Of a stretch of DNA of 64,000 nt, positions 42,888 through 52,205 are shown in pieces. Every line of letters starts with the position of its first letter. Positions within the stretch are counted from its first letter, which is position 1. The stretch lies in the NCBI GenBank assembly GCA_026874595.1, contig JAPPUL010000081.1, positions 250,001 to 314,000 of the forward strand, read 5' to 3'. The DNA is from Sipunculus nudus (Eukaryota; Annelida; Sipuncula; Golfingiida; Sipunculidae). A model generated the notes under the pieces. The model did no database searches, was not told where the DNA came from, and worked only from the letters and a program-made list of their open reading frames with translations. A program made the position numbers and the translations under genes.

Positions 42888-43856
42888 TTATAGCTCATTT
42901 ATTAGCTTTTTTGCTTTTTGACTTACCTCATCCGTTCCTAAGGATGACACCTTTTCAAGAAAGCTTTTTGCCTTGTCCTTTTCCCCTAACTCCTTATAAG
43001 ATAGTCCTATATAGTATAGAGCATCCTTTACATAACTACTCTTTTTATTATCTCTTACAAATTCTGTATATTGGCTTAGTACCTTTTCATATTCTCCTAG
43101 TTCATAATAACAATATATTTTATTAAATCGCGCTTTTAATCCTATAGTATCTGTCCTATTTACGCCAGGATCAAGTCCTTCTACCTTTTCAAAATACTCT
43201 ATTGCATTACTATATTTCTTCGCATCTAAGGCATCAAGACCAAGATCACATAACTCCTCTCGCTTTATATTTTTATTATCTTCTTTGGCATCTCCAAGCT
43301 TTTGTGTATCTCCTGACAATGGCTGACTCCTCAACGCCATATCTATATATTTATGTGCTTCATAAACATTCTCCGCTTTAGGATAATGTTCTATATATTT
43401 ATGTAGTGCATACTGTGCCCCCGCAAAATTGCCAACCCGCATGTAGTGTTCCCCAAGTTTAAATAATGACACCTCGTTTGTATACTCCTCGCCTGTCCGA
43501 GACAATAACTTCTCCGCCTCCTTGCCTATAAGACGTAATTGGGTACTAAATCTTTTTAACATATTTAAAACCAAAGCTATATTCTTTGATACCATTATCT
43601 CAAATTCCGAAAGGTTTAGTACTATTACTATAGAATCTATCTTTACTTCCGCAGTCTCCTCCCTCCGAAAACTACCTAACGCTGACTTAACTCCAAAAAA
43701 ATCTCCTTCCTTTAAATTCTCTATATTTAATTCTGTCCCAGTAAGTCCATTGTCTGTAAGCGTTACAAGCCCATGTTTTAATATATACATCTCCTTGCCT
43801 AAGTCGCCTTTAAAATAAATTATTGAACCTTCTTTATAATTTCTTGTTAACGCCAT
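42888..43856 (-). CDS. cNMP-binding domain fused to TPR repeats
   Basis: 322 residues. The N-terminal 120 residues form a cyclic-nucleotide-binding domain (GSIIYFKGDLGKEMYILKHGLVTL, EGDFFGVKSALGSFRREETA). The classical GE.AL cassette is changed to GVKSAL, so ligand binding is doubtful. The C-terminal half holds TPR units of the BamD/YfiO-like kind (EEYTNEVSLFKLGEHYMRVGNFAGAQYALHKYIEHYP, KKYSNAIEYFEKVEGL, GEYEKVLSQYTEFV, YIGLSYKELGEKDKAKSFLEKV). No HTH is present, so it is not a transcription factor. It sits upstream of the Crp gene on the same strand. Confidence 0.75.
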   Translation of the reverse strand: MALTRNYKEGSIIYFKGDLGKEMYILKHGLVTLTDNGLTGTELNIENLKEGDFFGVKSALGSFRREETAEVKIDSIVIVLNLSEFEIMVSKNIALVLNMLKRFSTQLRLIGKEAEKLLSRTGEEYTNEVSLFKLGEHYMRVGNFAGAQYALHKYIEHYPKAENVYEAHKYIDMALRSQPLSGDTQKLGDAKEDNKNIKREELCDLGLDALDAKKYSNAIEYFEKVEGLDPGVNRTDTIGLKARFNKIYCYYELGEYEKVLSQYTEFVRDNKKSSYVKDALYYIGLSYKELGEKDKAKSFLEKVSSLGTDEVSQKAKKLINEL

Positions 43857-43872
43857 TTATCTTTTATGCCCC

Positions 43873-45120
43873 CTACCCTGCACTTATAGGCAAAAAATCA
43901 AATTCTTTCTTAAATCCTAATGTCTTTTGTATCTTATATAATAAACCCAGAGGATCACTTACATCATTTATTATTTTATCCTTACTCTCCAACTTGAAAA
44001 CCTTATAGCTTACATTAAAATATTCAAATACCCATGATAGCTCCTTATCTCCATATATCGGCTTCCCTTTGTATATAACTAGGGATATATCCTCTAAGGA
44101 AGCATCCACCAATGTTTTATATGGCTCCTGTCCTTTGTCTTTTATTAACACAAATTCTGCCATCTTACCTTTTTCTATACTACCTAATTTATCTGATATC
44201 TGTAGAGCCTTGGAAGGATTTATTGTAACCATATAAACTAGTTGCTTATAAGAAAGCTCTTCCCCATACATCTTTTTGTACATCTTTTTTGCAAACTTTA
44301 ATTCTTCAAGTATATGTGCTGAGCCAGATGCAGGCGAATCAGTTCCAAGTGATACATTAACTCCTGCATCCATTATCTCTTTAACCCTTGCTGTCTTTTC
44401 AAACATATAAACATTTGATACAGGACACCACACTAAATGTGCTCCACGTCTTGCTATTACCTCTATATCTTTATCTGATAAGGCTATACCATGTATCAAC
44501 ACAGTGTTTTTTGTTAACGCTTCCATTTGTAATAAATAATCTATTCCCTTCATTGACTCCATATCAAACCCTTCTTCTATGTGCGTTATAAACGGTTCAT
44601 TATTTCTTACTGCTTTTGTATGTTCTACTTCAACCCCATCTCCCCATCTTAAATCATAACTTGATACCTCATGAGCAAGCGAGTAATCCTTCAAAACTCG
44701 TATAGGCATACTAGGTATGAATTTATCGTTTATTATATGCGGTATATGGTCAGATACTGTTAATACGCCAGATAAAAGATTCTTGTAAGCTCCAAGAAAG
44801 TATATATCTATATTCTCATTCTTTCCTCGTTCTTTATAAGTTTCTGAGGCCTTTAAAGCTATATCCCATGGATGCCAATTAAGATATGGCCTCCCTGTAC
44901 CTATCTTTGGCAGGTATGTACCCAATAAATGATCATGTGCATTTATTAGTGCGGGATACATTATGTAATCATCAAGCTCTATATCTACAGTTCGCTGCCC
45001 TGCTTGCCTTCTGCCAACTCCCAATATCATTTGTCCTTCTATATCTATATAGCCTGATTTTATTACCTCATAAGGACTGACTATATATCCTGAGCGCAAT
45101 AAAACCTTACCCATTTTCAT
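43873..45120 (-). CDS. Metal-dependent amidohydrolase/deaminase (TRZ/ATZ-like)
   Basis: 415 residues. Amidohydrolase metal ligands are in place: H62 and H64 (NAHDH), H180 with E183 (THIEEG), H210 (LIHGIAL) and D261 (SLGTDSPASGS). The composite N- and C-terminal beta-domain (about 1-55, 360-415) is usual for deaminases of this superfamily. Substrate is not visible. One idea is the MqnX-type aminofutalosine deaminase, since the genome has mqnE; guanine or S-adenosylhomocysteine-type deaminases are equal alternatives. It lies 16 bp upstream of the cNMP-TPR gene. Confidence 0.75.
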   Translation of the reverse strand: MKMGKVLLRSGYIVSPYEVIKSGYIDIEGQMILGVGRRQAGQRTVDIELDDYIMYPALINAHDHLLGTYLPKIGTGRPYLNWHPWDIALKASETYKERGKNENIDIYFLGAYKNLLSGVLTVSDHIPHIINDKFIPSMPIRVLKDYSLAHEVSSYDLRWGDGVEVEHTKAVRNNEPFITHIEEGFDMESMKGIDYLLQMEALTKNTVLIHGIALSDKDIEVIARRGAHLVWCPVSNVYMFEKTARVKEIMDAGVNVSLGTDSPASGSAHILEELKFAKKMYKKMYGEELSYKQLVYMVTINPSKALQISDKLGSIEKGKMAEFVLIKDKGQEPYKTLVDASLEDISLVIYKGKPIYGDKELSWVFEYFNVSYKVFKLESKDKIINDVSDPLGLLYKIQKTLGFKKEFDFLPISAG

Positions 45121-45478
45121 ATACCCCTGTTATATAATGTAGCTTTAGCATATTTAGCATATTATATTCCTTATATAATAACAAGCTAAAAACAAGTTTT
45201 AAAAAAAATTAAATATCTAGCTATTTAAATCTAACTATTTTTTTCAAAAATATCGGATATTAAAATACTCTAATTTAAATTATACACCACTATAAATAAA
45301 ATTACATTTTAAAATAAAAGATTACTAAATATAGCCATTTAATTTGTATTACCAATTTTAATAAACATTTATTTTATTAATTTACTTCTACTACTATATA
45401 TTCTTTAGTAGACTTTAGGTAATTAAAAAAAAATTACCAAAGTACAATTAAAATCATTTATAGTTAAACAAATATATC
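45121..45478 (+). promoter_or_regulatory. AT-rich divergent region with two perfect inverted repeats ahead of glgC
   Basis: A 358-bp gap between divergent genes, so promoters for both must lie here. Two perfect 7-bp inverted repeats are close together: TCTACTA 45387-45393 with TAGTAGA 45406-45412, and GGTAATT 45418-45424 with AATTACC 45432-45438, separated by seven A. The second lies 40 bp before the glgC ATG. They could be operators or mRNA hairpins. Nothing else recognised. Confidence 0.4.
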
Positions 45479-46684
45479 ATGAAAGTGCTTGCTATTATTT
45501 TGGCCGGTGGCAAAGGAAGCCGTCTTTATCCTCTTACTGAAGATAGATGTAAACCTGCAGTTGTTTTTGGCGGTAAATATAGAATTATTGATTTCACTCT
45601 AAGTAATTGTATCAATTCTGGTATTAGAAACATTAACGTTATGGTGCAATATCTTTCCGATTCATTGCAAAAGCATATACGTAACGCCTGGAGTGTATTA
45701 TCACCTGCTTTGAATGAATATGTCGATGTTTACCCACCCCAACAGATTTATGAGGAGAGTTGGTATCGCGGAACGGCTGACGCTATATTTCAGAACCTAT
45801 ACACCATCGAACGCATGAATCTTGATTATATACTTGTACTTTCTGGGGATCATATTTATGAGATGGATTATAGAAATATAATACAGTATCACATTGACAA
45901 AAACTCAGATCTAACAATTGCTACCGTACCCGTTAGATGTAGTGAGGCTAAAGGTTTTGGTATCATAAATATTAATGAACAAAATAAAGTTATCGGCTTT
46001 GAAGAAAAACCTAAAAACCCTAAACATATCCCGGGTAACAAACTTATGGCACTTGCGTCTATGGGTATATACGTCTTTTCTAAAGACGTTTTATTATATA
46101 ATCTTAAACTTGACGCACGTTCTGCCTCATCGCATGACTTTGGCAAGGATATAATCCCTAATATGGTTTTGTATAACAATGTATATTCTTTTGCTCATCA
46201 GGACCCTAAAACAGCTAATCCGTTATACTGGAGAGATGTTGGTACAATTAAATCGTTTTATGACGCTAATATGGATTTTCTAAAGCCTAAAGCCCCCATA
46301 TCATTATATAACGAAGATTGGAAATATAGAACTTATCAAGAAAATAGTACTCCGACAATGATTGACAATAAAAACAATAACATATCTTTCTATAACAACA
46401 TTATAACAGGTGGCTCTATCATTAAGGGATCTGTTATGAATTCTATCTTGTCTCCTGGGGTCATCGTGGAAGAAGATGCTTTAGTTGAAGATTCAATCCT
46501 TTTTGGACACTGTGTTATAAGTAAGGGTGCTCATATCAAAAAAAGTATCATCGAGAAGAATGTTGTTATACCCCAAAATACTTATATTGGCTACGATGTT
46601 GAGAAAGATAGGCACTTTGCAACCATTGCAGAAGATAATATTCGGGTTATACCAAAAAGCTTTAAGCCTGAAGATATTATATGA
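45479..46684 (+). CDS. glgC: Glucose-1-phosphate adenylyltransferase
   Basis: 401 residues. N-terminal nucleotide motif AIILAGGKGSRLYPLTEDRCKPAVVFGGKYRIIDF, then WYRGTADAIFQN, VLSGDHIYEMDY, GFEEKP, YWRDVGTIKSFYDANMD and a left-handed beta-helix C-terminal domain (about 300-400). It makes ADP-glucose for glycogen synthesis. The phosphohexomutase at 16429-18201 could supply glucose-1-phosphate. Codon use is more ATT-rich than most other genes here. No glgA, glgB or glgP is in the window. Confidence 0.96.
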   Translation: MKVLAIILAGGKGSRLYPLTEDRCKPAVVFGGKYRIIDFTLSNCINSGIRNINVMVQYLSDSLQKHIRNAWSVLSPALNEYVDVYPPQQIYEESWYRGTADAIFQNLYTIERMNLDYILVLSGDHIYEMDYRNIIQYHIDKNSDLTIATVPVRCSEAKGFGIININEQNKVIGFEEKPKNPKHIPGNKLMALASMGIYVFSKDVLLYNLKLDARSASSHDFGKDIIPNMVLYNNVYSFAHQDPKTANPLYWRDVGTIKSFYDANMDFLKPKAPISLYNEDWKYRTYQENSTPTMIDNKNNNISFYNNIITGGSIIKGSVMNSILSPGVIVEEDALVEDSILFGHCVISKGAHIKKSIIEKNVVIPQNTYIGYDVEKDRHFATIAEDNIRVIPKSFKPEDII

Positions 46685-46810
46685 AGCTCATATTATTAAA
46701 ATAATCTTTTGTTTTTTATTCTGTTTTTATTCCCTTATCCTTTTATTCTCTTCTTCCGAAGAAATCCCAAAAGGCTTCATAATATATTATGCCTTTTCAT
46801 ATTTTATATA

Positions 46811-46852
46811 TTTAAGACAAAAAATTTAAGACAAAGAATTTGAGACAAGACA
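46811..46852 (+). repeat. Three 14-bp tandem repeats directly before a start codon
   Basis: TTTAAGACAAAAAA, TTTAAGACAAAGAA and TTTGAGACAAGACA are consecutive, ending one base before the CBM48 gene ATG (46854). The last units have drifted. Confidence 0.85.
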
Positions 46853-46853
46853 T

Positions 46854-47555
46854 ATGCATCTAAGAGCTTTTATAACAATAATTACAGGAAGTATATTTTT
46901 GACAGGAATTAGTTACACACAAAATAATATAAATCCTATTATCTCAAGAGACGGAATAAAGTTTTCGTATCATAATAACCATGCCTCAAGCGTTTATTTA
47001 AAATCAAGTTTTGATAATTGGAAATTAAAATATCCCTTTAAAAAGAATATTAATGCATTAGGCAGTTGGGATGGATATTGGACTTTGTTTTTAGAAAGCA
47101 GGTATGAGCTTTTTCAACTGAAAAAGGGTAGATATAAATACAAAATACTTGTTGATGGCGAGTTTATCACTGACACTAGAAATAATAACCTAATTGAGGA
47201 TAGTTATGGCTACGATGTCTCATACTTTGACTTAAAAGAAGATATTATTAATTATAACACAACTAAAAATCCTATAAGAGTTAAAGGACAGAAGAATACT
47301 TATAGATTTATTTATAGAAACTATAATGCCAAACATGTTTATTTAGTTGGCAATTTTAACGATTGGAATAGCTACTCATTACCTATGATAAGCAAGGGTG
47401 ATGGTATATTTGAAATAATTCTTACCTTTAGCAAGGGATTTTACTATTATAACATCATTGTTGATGATAGTTGGTCTATTGACCCTTTCAATGCACGTTC
47501 TATTAAGAATAAGCTAAATAAAACCTTTTCATACTTTGAAGTTAAAGAAGATTAA
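46854..47555 (+). CDS. Exported protein with two CBM48/isoamylase-N domains
   Basis: 233 residues. A signal peptide lies at about 1-22 (ending GISYTQN). Two early-set glycogen-binding (CBM48, AMPK-beta-like) domains follow: about 30-125 (VYLKSSFDNWKLKYPF, LKKGRYKYKILVDGEFITD) and about 140-232 (AKHVYLVGNFNDWNSYSLP, FSKGFYYYNIIVDDSWSID). The NFNDWN and YYYNIIVDD patterns are typical. There is no catalytic domain. It follows glgC, but an exported glycogen-binding module is unexpected since glycogen is cytoplasmic. Confidence 0.75.
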   Translation: MHLRAFITIITGSIFLTGISYTQNNINPIISRDGIKFSYHNNHASSVYLKSSFDNWKLKYPFKKNINALGSWDGYWTLFLESRYELFQLKKGRYKYKILVDGEFITDTRNNNLIEDSYGYDVSYFDLKEDIINYNTTKNPIRVKGQKNTYRFIYRNYNAKHVYLVGNFNDWNSYSLPMISKGDGIFEIILTFSKGFYYYNIIVDDSWSIDPFNARSIKNKLNKTFSYFEVKED

Positions 47556-47609
47556 AACTACTAAATAACTTTAAAGCTATATCATAATTAAAAAAAGACA
47601 TCTAATCTC

Positions 47610-50600
47610 TTAAGAATTTACCGTGCTATATACCTTTATTGGGAGGTTTACTGTAAAAATTGTTCCTATTTGATAAGTACTCCTAAATGATATTGTTCCT
47701 CCATGCCCTTCAACAAACTGCTTTGCAAGATATAAGTTTATACCCACGCCTTCTCCTTTATCCTTAGTTGTAAAGAATGGTGAAAAGACTTTCTCCTGAT
47801 TTGACTTCTTTATTCCCATACCATTGTCTTTTATGCTTATAAATATATCATTTTCTATACGTTCTGTCCGTACCTCTACTACCCCAGCTAAAACCCCTCT
47901 TAACTTTATCGCTTCATTTGCGTTCAAAAAGAGTATAACGAATATATGTTTAAGCTGCTCCTCATTTCCTTTTATATTTGGAACCGCTCCAAAGTCCTTT
48001 TTTATATTTGTTATATTACTAAAACCACCTTTATATATTGTCTCAATACTAGATTCAAGCAGCCTATTTATATTTATTACACTCTCCCTTCCATATCCTG
48101 CGTAATCTACATTCCTAAACATCGTATTTAAGTTACTTATTCCTTTTAATAAATCACTTCTTACCTTAGTCATATTATTTTCAATACGATCTATTATCCC
48201 ATAATAACTCCTTGCTCCATTCTCACCCACAACTTCCATTTCCTTATCATTTACTTTAAATCCCTCAGATACTTTATTTAATACCTTACGATAACTTTGA
48301 ATATCATTTTCCATATCATCTAAGAATCTCTTCATCTTTCCCATATATGGATTTATCTCACTGCTTAGCACTCTTAGTACCTGCGGTATGAAATCTGCTT
48401 TTTCCTCTTTAAGCTGCGCATTCTTTACTTTGTCAACGTTTTGAAATATCTCCTCAAGCTCCCTAAAACCTCGTATCGGTGGATATAACTCATCATGTTT
48501 ATTTTCTTTTTGTGTGTAATATATTGCTTTTGAAAAACTCTCTATTGTCCCCTTTATGTCCCCTGTTTCTTTTAAAGCTAAGCCTAATAACGTATATGCC
48601 TTCTCAAACTGCTTTGTATCATCTGACTCAGCACTTAATATGTATATCTTTAGTTTATCTATTGCCTCTTTGTATTCCTTTTCTTGGTAATATGCATACC
48701 CTAGATCATAATAGTCTTCCCAGTTACTACCATCAAGCTCAAGTGCATTAGTATAATTTATTATCGCATCGCTATACATTCCCTTACTAAAATATGTCTT
48801 TGCTAGGTATTTATATATTTTATAAGATCTAAATCCGTTTGATATTGCATGCTCTAAATTAGAAAGACTTTCTTCGTAATTTTTAAGAAAATAATGACTC
48901 TCTCCAAGTCCTGCATATACCTTTGCATTCTTAGTCCCAAGCCGTAACGCCTTTGTGAAGTTTAAGGATGCCTCTTTATACTTCTTTAAGCTTAGTAGCG
49001 CTTGTCCACAGCGTATCTGCACTTCTATATCTTCTGGCTTATACTGTAAGGCTATTTTATACTTCTTTACCGCATCTTCGTAATCTTCTACCTCAAGAAG
49101 TATATTTCCCCACGATATATACGGAATCGGATCATATACATTAAGCTCACTTGCCTTTTTAAAGCTTTCTAATGCCTCTTCGTTTCGACCCACCTTAGAA
49201 AGTACATTCCCAAGCCTTATATACCCCTCCCCATCCTTCTTATTAAACGATATTGCCTTCTCGTAGGTGTTTATTGCTTGTTCGTAATCTTTACTGCCAT
49301 AATATGCTTCTCCAAGCTTTATATAGCTTTTACTATATGACGGATTTAATTGTAATGATTTCTTATAATAGGATATTGCCTCCTCATAATGCTCTTGTCT
49401 TTGCAAGACCTCGCCCAAATAATAGAATACCTCATAATCCTGCCTGTTTAATTCAAGTACTTTCCTTAAATTACTTTCACTGTCTTCTAGATTATTAAGG
49501 CCTAAGTAGCATAAGGCTATATAAAAATACGCTCGGTGATAACTACCTTTTACATATATATATTTACTGAACTTGTCTATTGCTCCTTCAAAATTACTTA
49601 AATAGTATTGCGTTAAGCCCCATTCAAAATATATATCTACGTTCTTTGGCTTTAGGCGATTGGCTTTTGCAAACTTGGTATTTGCCTCCTCATACTGCTC
49701 AAGTGATAAATACGTTATTCCAAGACCCTTTTGTCCTTCAAAATTATCTTTGTCTATCGATAGGCTCATTGTATACTGCTTTTGCGCTTTTGTATACTTC
49801 TTCATCTTATGATAGACTTTTCCTAGGTTATTATATGCTTTTACATTATCTGGTCTTAGTTCTATGGCCTTTGATAATGCGCTTATTGCTCCTTGGTAGT
49901 TTCTTGTTTCTATGTACACTTCCCCTAGACTATTATGAGCCTCTGCTGATATTTCGTTTAGCTCAAGTGATTGCTTTATGTAACTTATTGACTCACGTTG
50001 CTTACCTAATACTTTAGATACGAGCCCTATCTCTAAATACAATTTGTCATCTTTTGGAAAATATATAAGGGCCCTTTTTAAATACTCAAGGCTTTGTTCG
50101 TACTCTCCCATCTCATTCAAAAGCATTCCAAGCCTTATAAAACCATCTCCAAAATCCTCTTCTAAGCTAAGCCCTCTCTTATAACTCTCAAGTGCCTTAT
50201 CGTTCTCTTTTAACTCCTTTTGTGCATCTCCGAGATTAATATATAACTGCCCAAACTCCCTCCCTTCCTTAAGCTCAAGCTCATAATACTCTATCCCTTC
50301 TCTATACTCCTTTAATTTGCACAATACGTTCCCTATATGATAATTTATATCCTTTAACTGCGGGTTTAGTTCTTTGGCCCTTTTTAGATGCGTATAAGAC
50401 TCTTCATACTTTTTTGTGTAATATAATGAAAGTCCTAACCTGTTTTGTAATGTGTTGTCTTCTGGTACAATCTCAAGTGCTTTTTTTATATACTTTGTCG
50501 CAGCTTCATACTCTCTTAATTCAAAATTGCATATCCCTATATTTACAAGCACTTCTATCCCTATTTCCTTACTAAGTTTCCTCTCCTCTACTTCCTCATA

Positions 50601-51947
50601 TATTCTAAGCGCTTTTTCATACTCTCCCTTCCCTACATAGAGTTCTCCAAGCCCTGTGAAAAATATCTCATCGCCCGAGCTTAACATCCCCTCCTTTACC
50701 ATATGCCATATACATTGTTCCCAATTATAATAACTCTCTTCATTAGCCTTATTAAGCTTTATTGCTTCTCGGAAGTTTATTATCCCTTCTCGGAAATTTG
50801 AAAGGCGGGCGTGTACCACTCCTAGATTATTATATACCCTAGGCTCTAAAGGCGTTGTTCTTATTGCTGCCCTAAGTAGTTCTTGTGCCTTTTCATGCTT
50901 TCCAAGCTCACTCAAAAGACTTGCAAAGTTACTTGCTATTTTTGCATCCTCTTCATTTAGTTTAAGTGCTTTTATATACTCTTCTTTTGCCTCCGAAAGC
51001 CTATTTAATCTGTTTAGTGATACCCCTAGATTGTTGTATAGCGCTTCATTGCCAGGATTTATTAATATTCCCTTTTTGTACCTTGTTATTGAGGCTTCGT
51101 AACGTTTTGTTTTATAATATATTATACCTAGATTGTTTAGGGCATTCGCATCTAAGGGACTTAATTCAAGCACTTTTAGATACTTTTCTATTGCACTCTC
51201 ATAAGCTCCTTCTCCATATTCAAGCACTCCTAAATTAAAATAACTTTCTACTCCTGCTTCATTAAGGCTTATTGCTTTCTCATAAGCTCTTTTACTCTCT
51301 TCGTATTTACCCTCTTTTGATAAACTGTTAGCTAAATTGTATACACTATCATAATCAGCATCCTCTAAATCAAGCGATTTAGCAAAATTTATACTTGACT
51401 CTACATAATTCTTTAGTTTATACTCTGTGCAAGCTAAGTTATAATAACATTTGTAATCTCCTGGATTTGCTTCAAGTCCTAGTTCAAAATATTCTTTTGC
51501 TTCTTCTTGCTTGTCTAATTTATTTAATATTAGTCCGTAATAAAATAATGCCTCGTATTTTGATGGTTTTATATCTAGTGCCTTTAAAAGCTTGTCTTGC
51601 GCATCCTCATACTGACCAAGTCCATATAACATCTTGCCCCAGCTTAAATAGGCTTCGTAATAGTTTGGATTTGCATCACAGGCTTCTTTGAATTTTTTTA
51701 GTGCTTCATCGTATCTTTGTAAATTACCAAGCGTCATGCCCCATAAATAATAGCTAAGGTCATCTTCTTTATTCTTTTCTATCTTACTTCTGAACGTTTC
51801 TATTAGCGATTCAAGATGTCCTATTTTATTTGTATCTAGAAGTTCGTTTATTGGTAAGGTTTTTAAATCTTTATTCTCTTTAAAGATCTCTATGCATGTT
51901 AGTTGTACGCGGTATTTTGTGTAGTCAAATACTATACTATTTTTCAT
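47610..51947 (-). CDS. Giant TPR protein with C-terminal histidine-kinase-like module lacking the phospho-acceptor His
   Basis: 1445 residues. About 30 TPR units fill residues 60-1130 (regular KYEEAI..Y.KAL.L.P blocks). The C-terminal 260 residues are HK-like: a helical dimerisation region about 1190-1300, then an HATPase domain with N box NANEA (1342-1346), G1 DNGMGI (1374-1379), F box FSPFF (1388-1392) and G2 GEGVGINL (1398-1405). In the H box the sequence is LSSEINPYM; the position of the phosphorylated His in the usual HE(I/L)NNP is S1196. No TM helix or sensor domain is seen. Likely an ATP-binding scaffold kinase whose signalling differs from the standard scheme, or phosphotransfer to another site. 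It is divergent from the gene at 52206. Confidence 0.8.
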   Translation of the reverse strand: MKNSIVFDYTKYRVQLTCIEIFKENKDLKTLPINELLDTNKIGHLESLIETFRSKIEKNKEDDLSYYLWGMTLGNLQRYDEALKKFKEACDANPNYYEAYLSWGKMLYGLGQYEDAQDKLLKALDIKPSKYEALFYYGLILNKLDKQEEAKEYFELGLEANPGDYKCYYNLACTEYKLKNYVESSINFAKSLDLEDADYDSVYNLANSLSKEGKYEESKRAYEKAISLNEAGVESYFNLGVLEYGEGAYESAIEKYLKVLELSPLDANALNNLGIIYYKTKRYEASITRYKKGILINPGNEALYNNLGVSLNRLNRLSEAKEEYIKALKLNEEDAKIASNFASLLSELGKHEKAQELLRAAIRTTPLEPRVYNNLGVVHARLSNFREGIINFREAIKLNKANEESYYNWEQCIWHMVKEGMLSSGDEIFFTGLGELYVGKGEYEKALRIYEEVEERKLSKEIGIEVLVNIGICNFELREYEAATKYIKKALEIVPEDNTLQNRLGLSLYYTKKYEESYTHLKRAKELNPQLKDINYHIGNVLCKLKEYREGIEYYELELKEGREFGQLYINLGDAQKELKENDKALESYKRGLSLEEDFGDGFIRLGMLLNEMGEYEQSLEYLKRALIYFPKDDKLYLEIGLVSKVLGKQRESISYIKQSLELNEISAEAHNSLGEVYIETRNYQGAISALSKAIELRPDNVKAYNNLGKVYHKMKKYTKAQKQYTMSLSIDKDNFEGQKGLGITYLSLEQYEEANTKFAKANRLKPKNVDIYFEWGLTQYYLSNFEGAIDKFSKYIYVKGSYHRAYFYIALCYLGLNNLEDSESNLRKVLELNRQDYEVFYYLGEVLQRQEHYEEAISYYKKSLQLNPSYSKSYIKLGEAYYGSKDYEQAINTYEKAISFNKKDGEGYIRLGNVLSKVGRNEEALESFKKASELNVYDPIPYISWGNILLEVEDYEDAVKKYKIALQYKPEDIEVQIRCGQALLSLKKYKEASLNFTKALRLGTKNAKVYAGLGESHYFLKNYEESLSNLEHAISNGFRSYKIYKYLAKTYFSKGMYSDAIINYTNALELDGSNWEDYYDLGYAYYQEKEYKEAIDKLKIYILSAESDDTKQFEKAYTLLGLALKETGDIKGTIESFSKAIYYTQKENKHDELYPPIRGFRELEEIFQNVDKVKNAQLKEEKADFIPQVLRVLSSEINPYMGKMKRFLDDMENDIQSYRKVLNKVSEGFKVNDKEMEVVGENGARSYYGIIDRIENNMTKVRSDLLKGISNLNTMFRNVDYAGYGRESVININRLLESSIETIYKGGFSNITNIKKDFGAVPNIKGNEEQLKHIFVILFLNANEAIKLRGVLAGVVEVRTERIENDIFISIKDNGMGIKKSNQEKVFSPFFTTKDKGEGVGINLYLAKQFVEGHGGTISFRSTYQIGTIFTVNLPIKVYSTVNS

Positions 51948-51962
51948 CCCCCCTCCCTAGGA

Positions 51963-51992
51963 TTTATATTCTTTTTCTTTATATTCTTTTTC
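51963..51992. repeat. 15-bp tandem duplication upstream of the TPR-kinase gene
   Basis: TTTATATTCTTTTTC occurs twice in tandem 16-45 bp upstream of the start of the giant TPR gene (51947). Confidence 0.9.
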
Positions 51993-52205
51993 TTACTTAC
52001 TTTTATTAATTAAATATGAAAATGTTATACTCTACCATCTATCTTAGTCGGTATCTTATTATTTTACCTTACATTTATTTTATACTTGCCATTAATCGAT
52101 ATTCATATTTAAGCTACTTGACATATGCTACTATCTTATATTCTACTATCTTGGAAAAGATAGCTATATTTTCGATATTAGAAATATCTATATTTTGGAA
52201 TTAGT

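Noticed and set aside
46854-47555. Glycogen branching or debranching enzyme
   Set aside because: Only CBM48 domains are present, without any catalytic barrel.
52016-52204. 62-codon open frame on the + strand between the TPR-kinase and the VanY-like gene
   Set aside because: Made of Tyr/Leu/Ile from low-complexity AT-rich DNA, no Shine-Dalgarno and no recognisable pattern.
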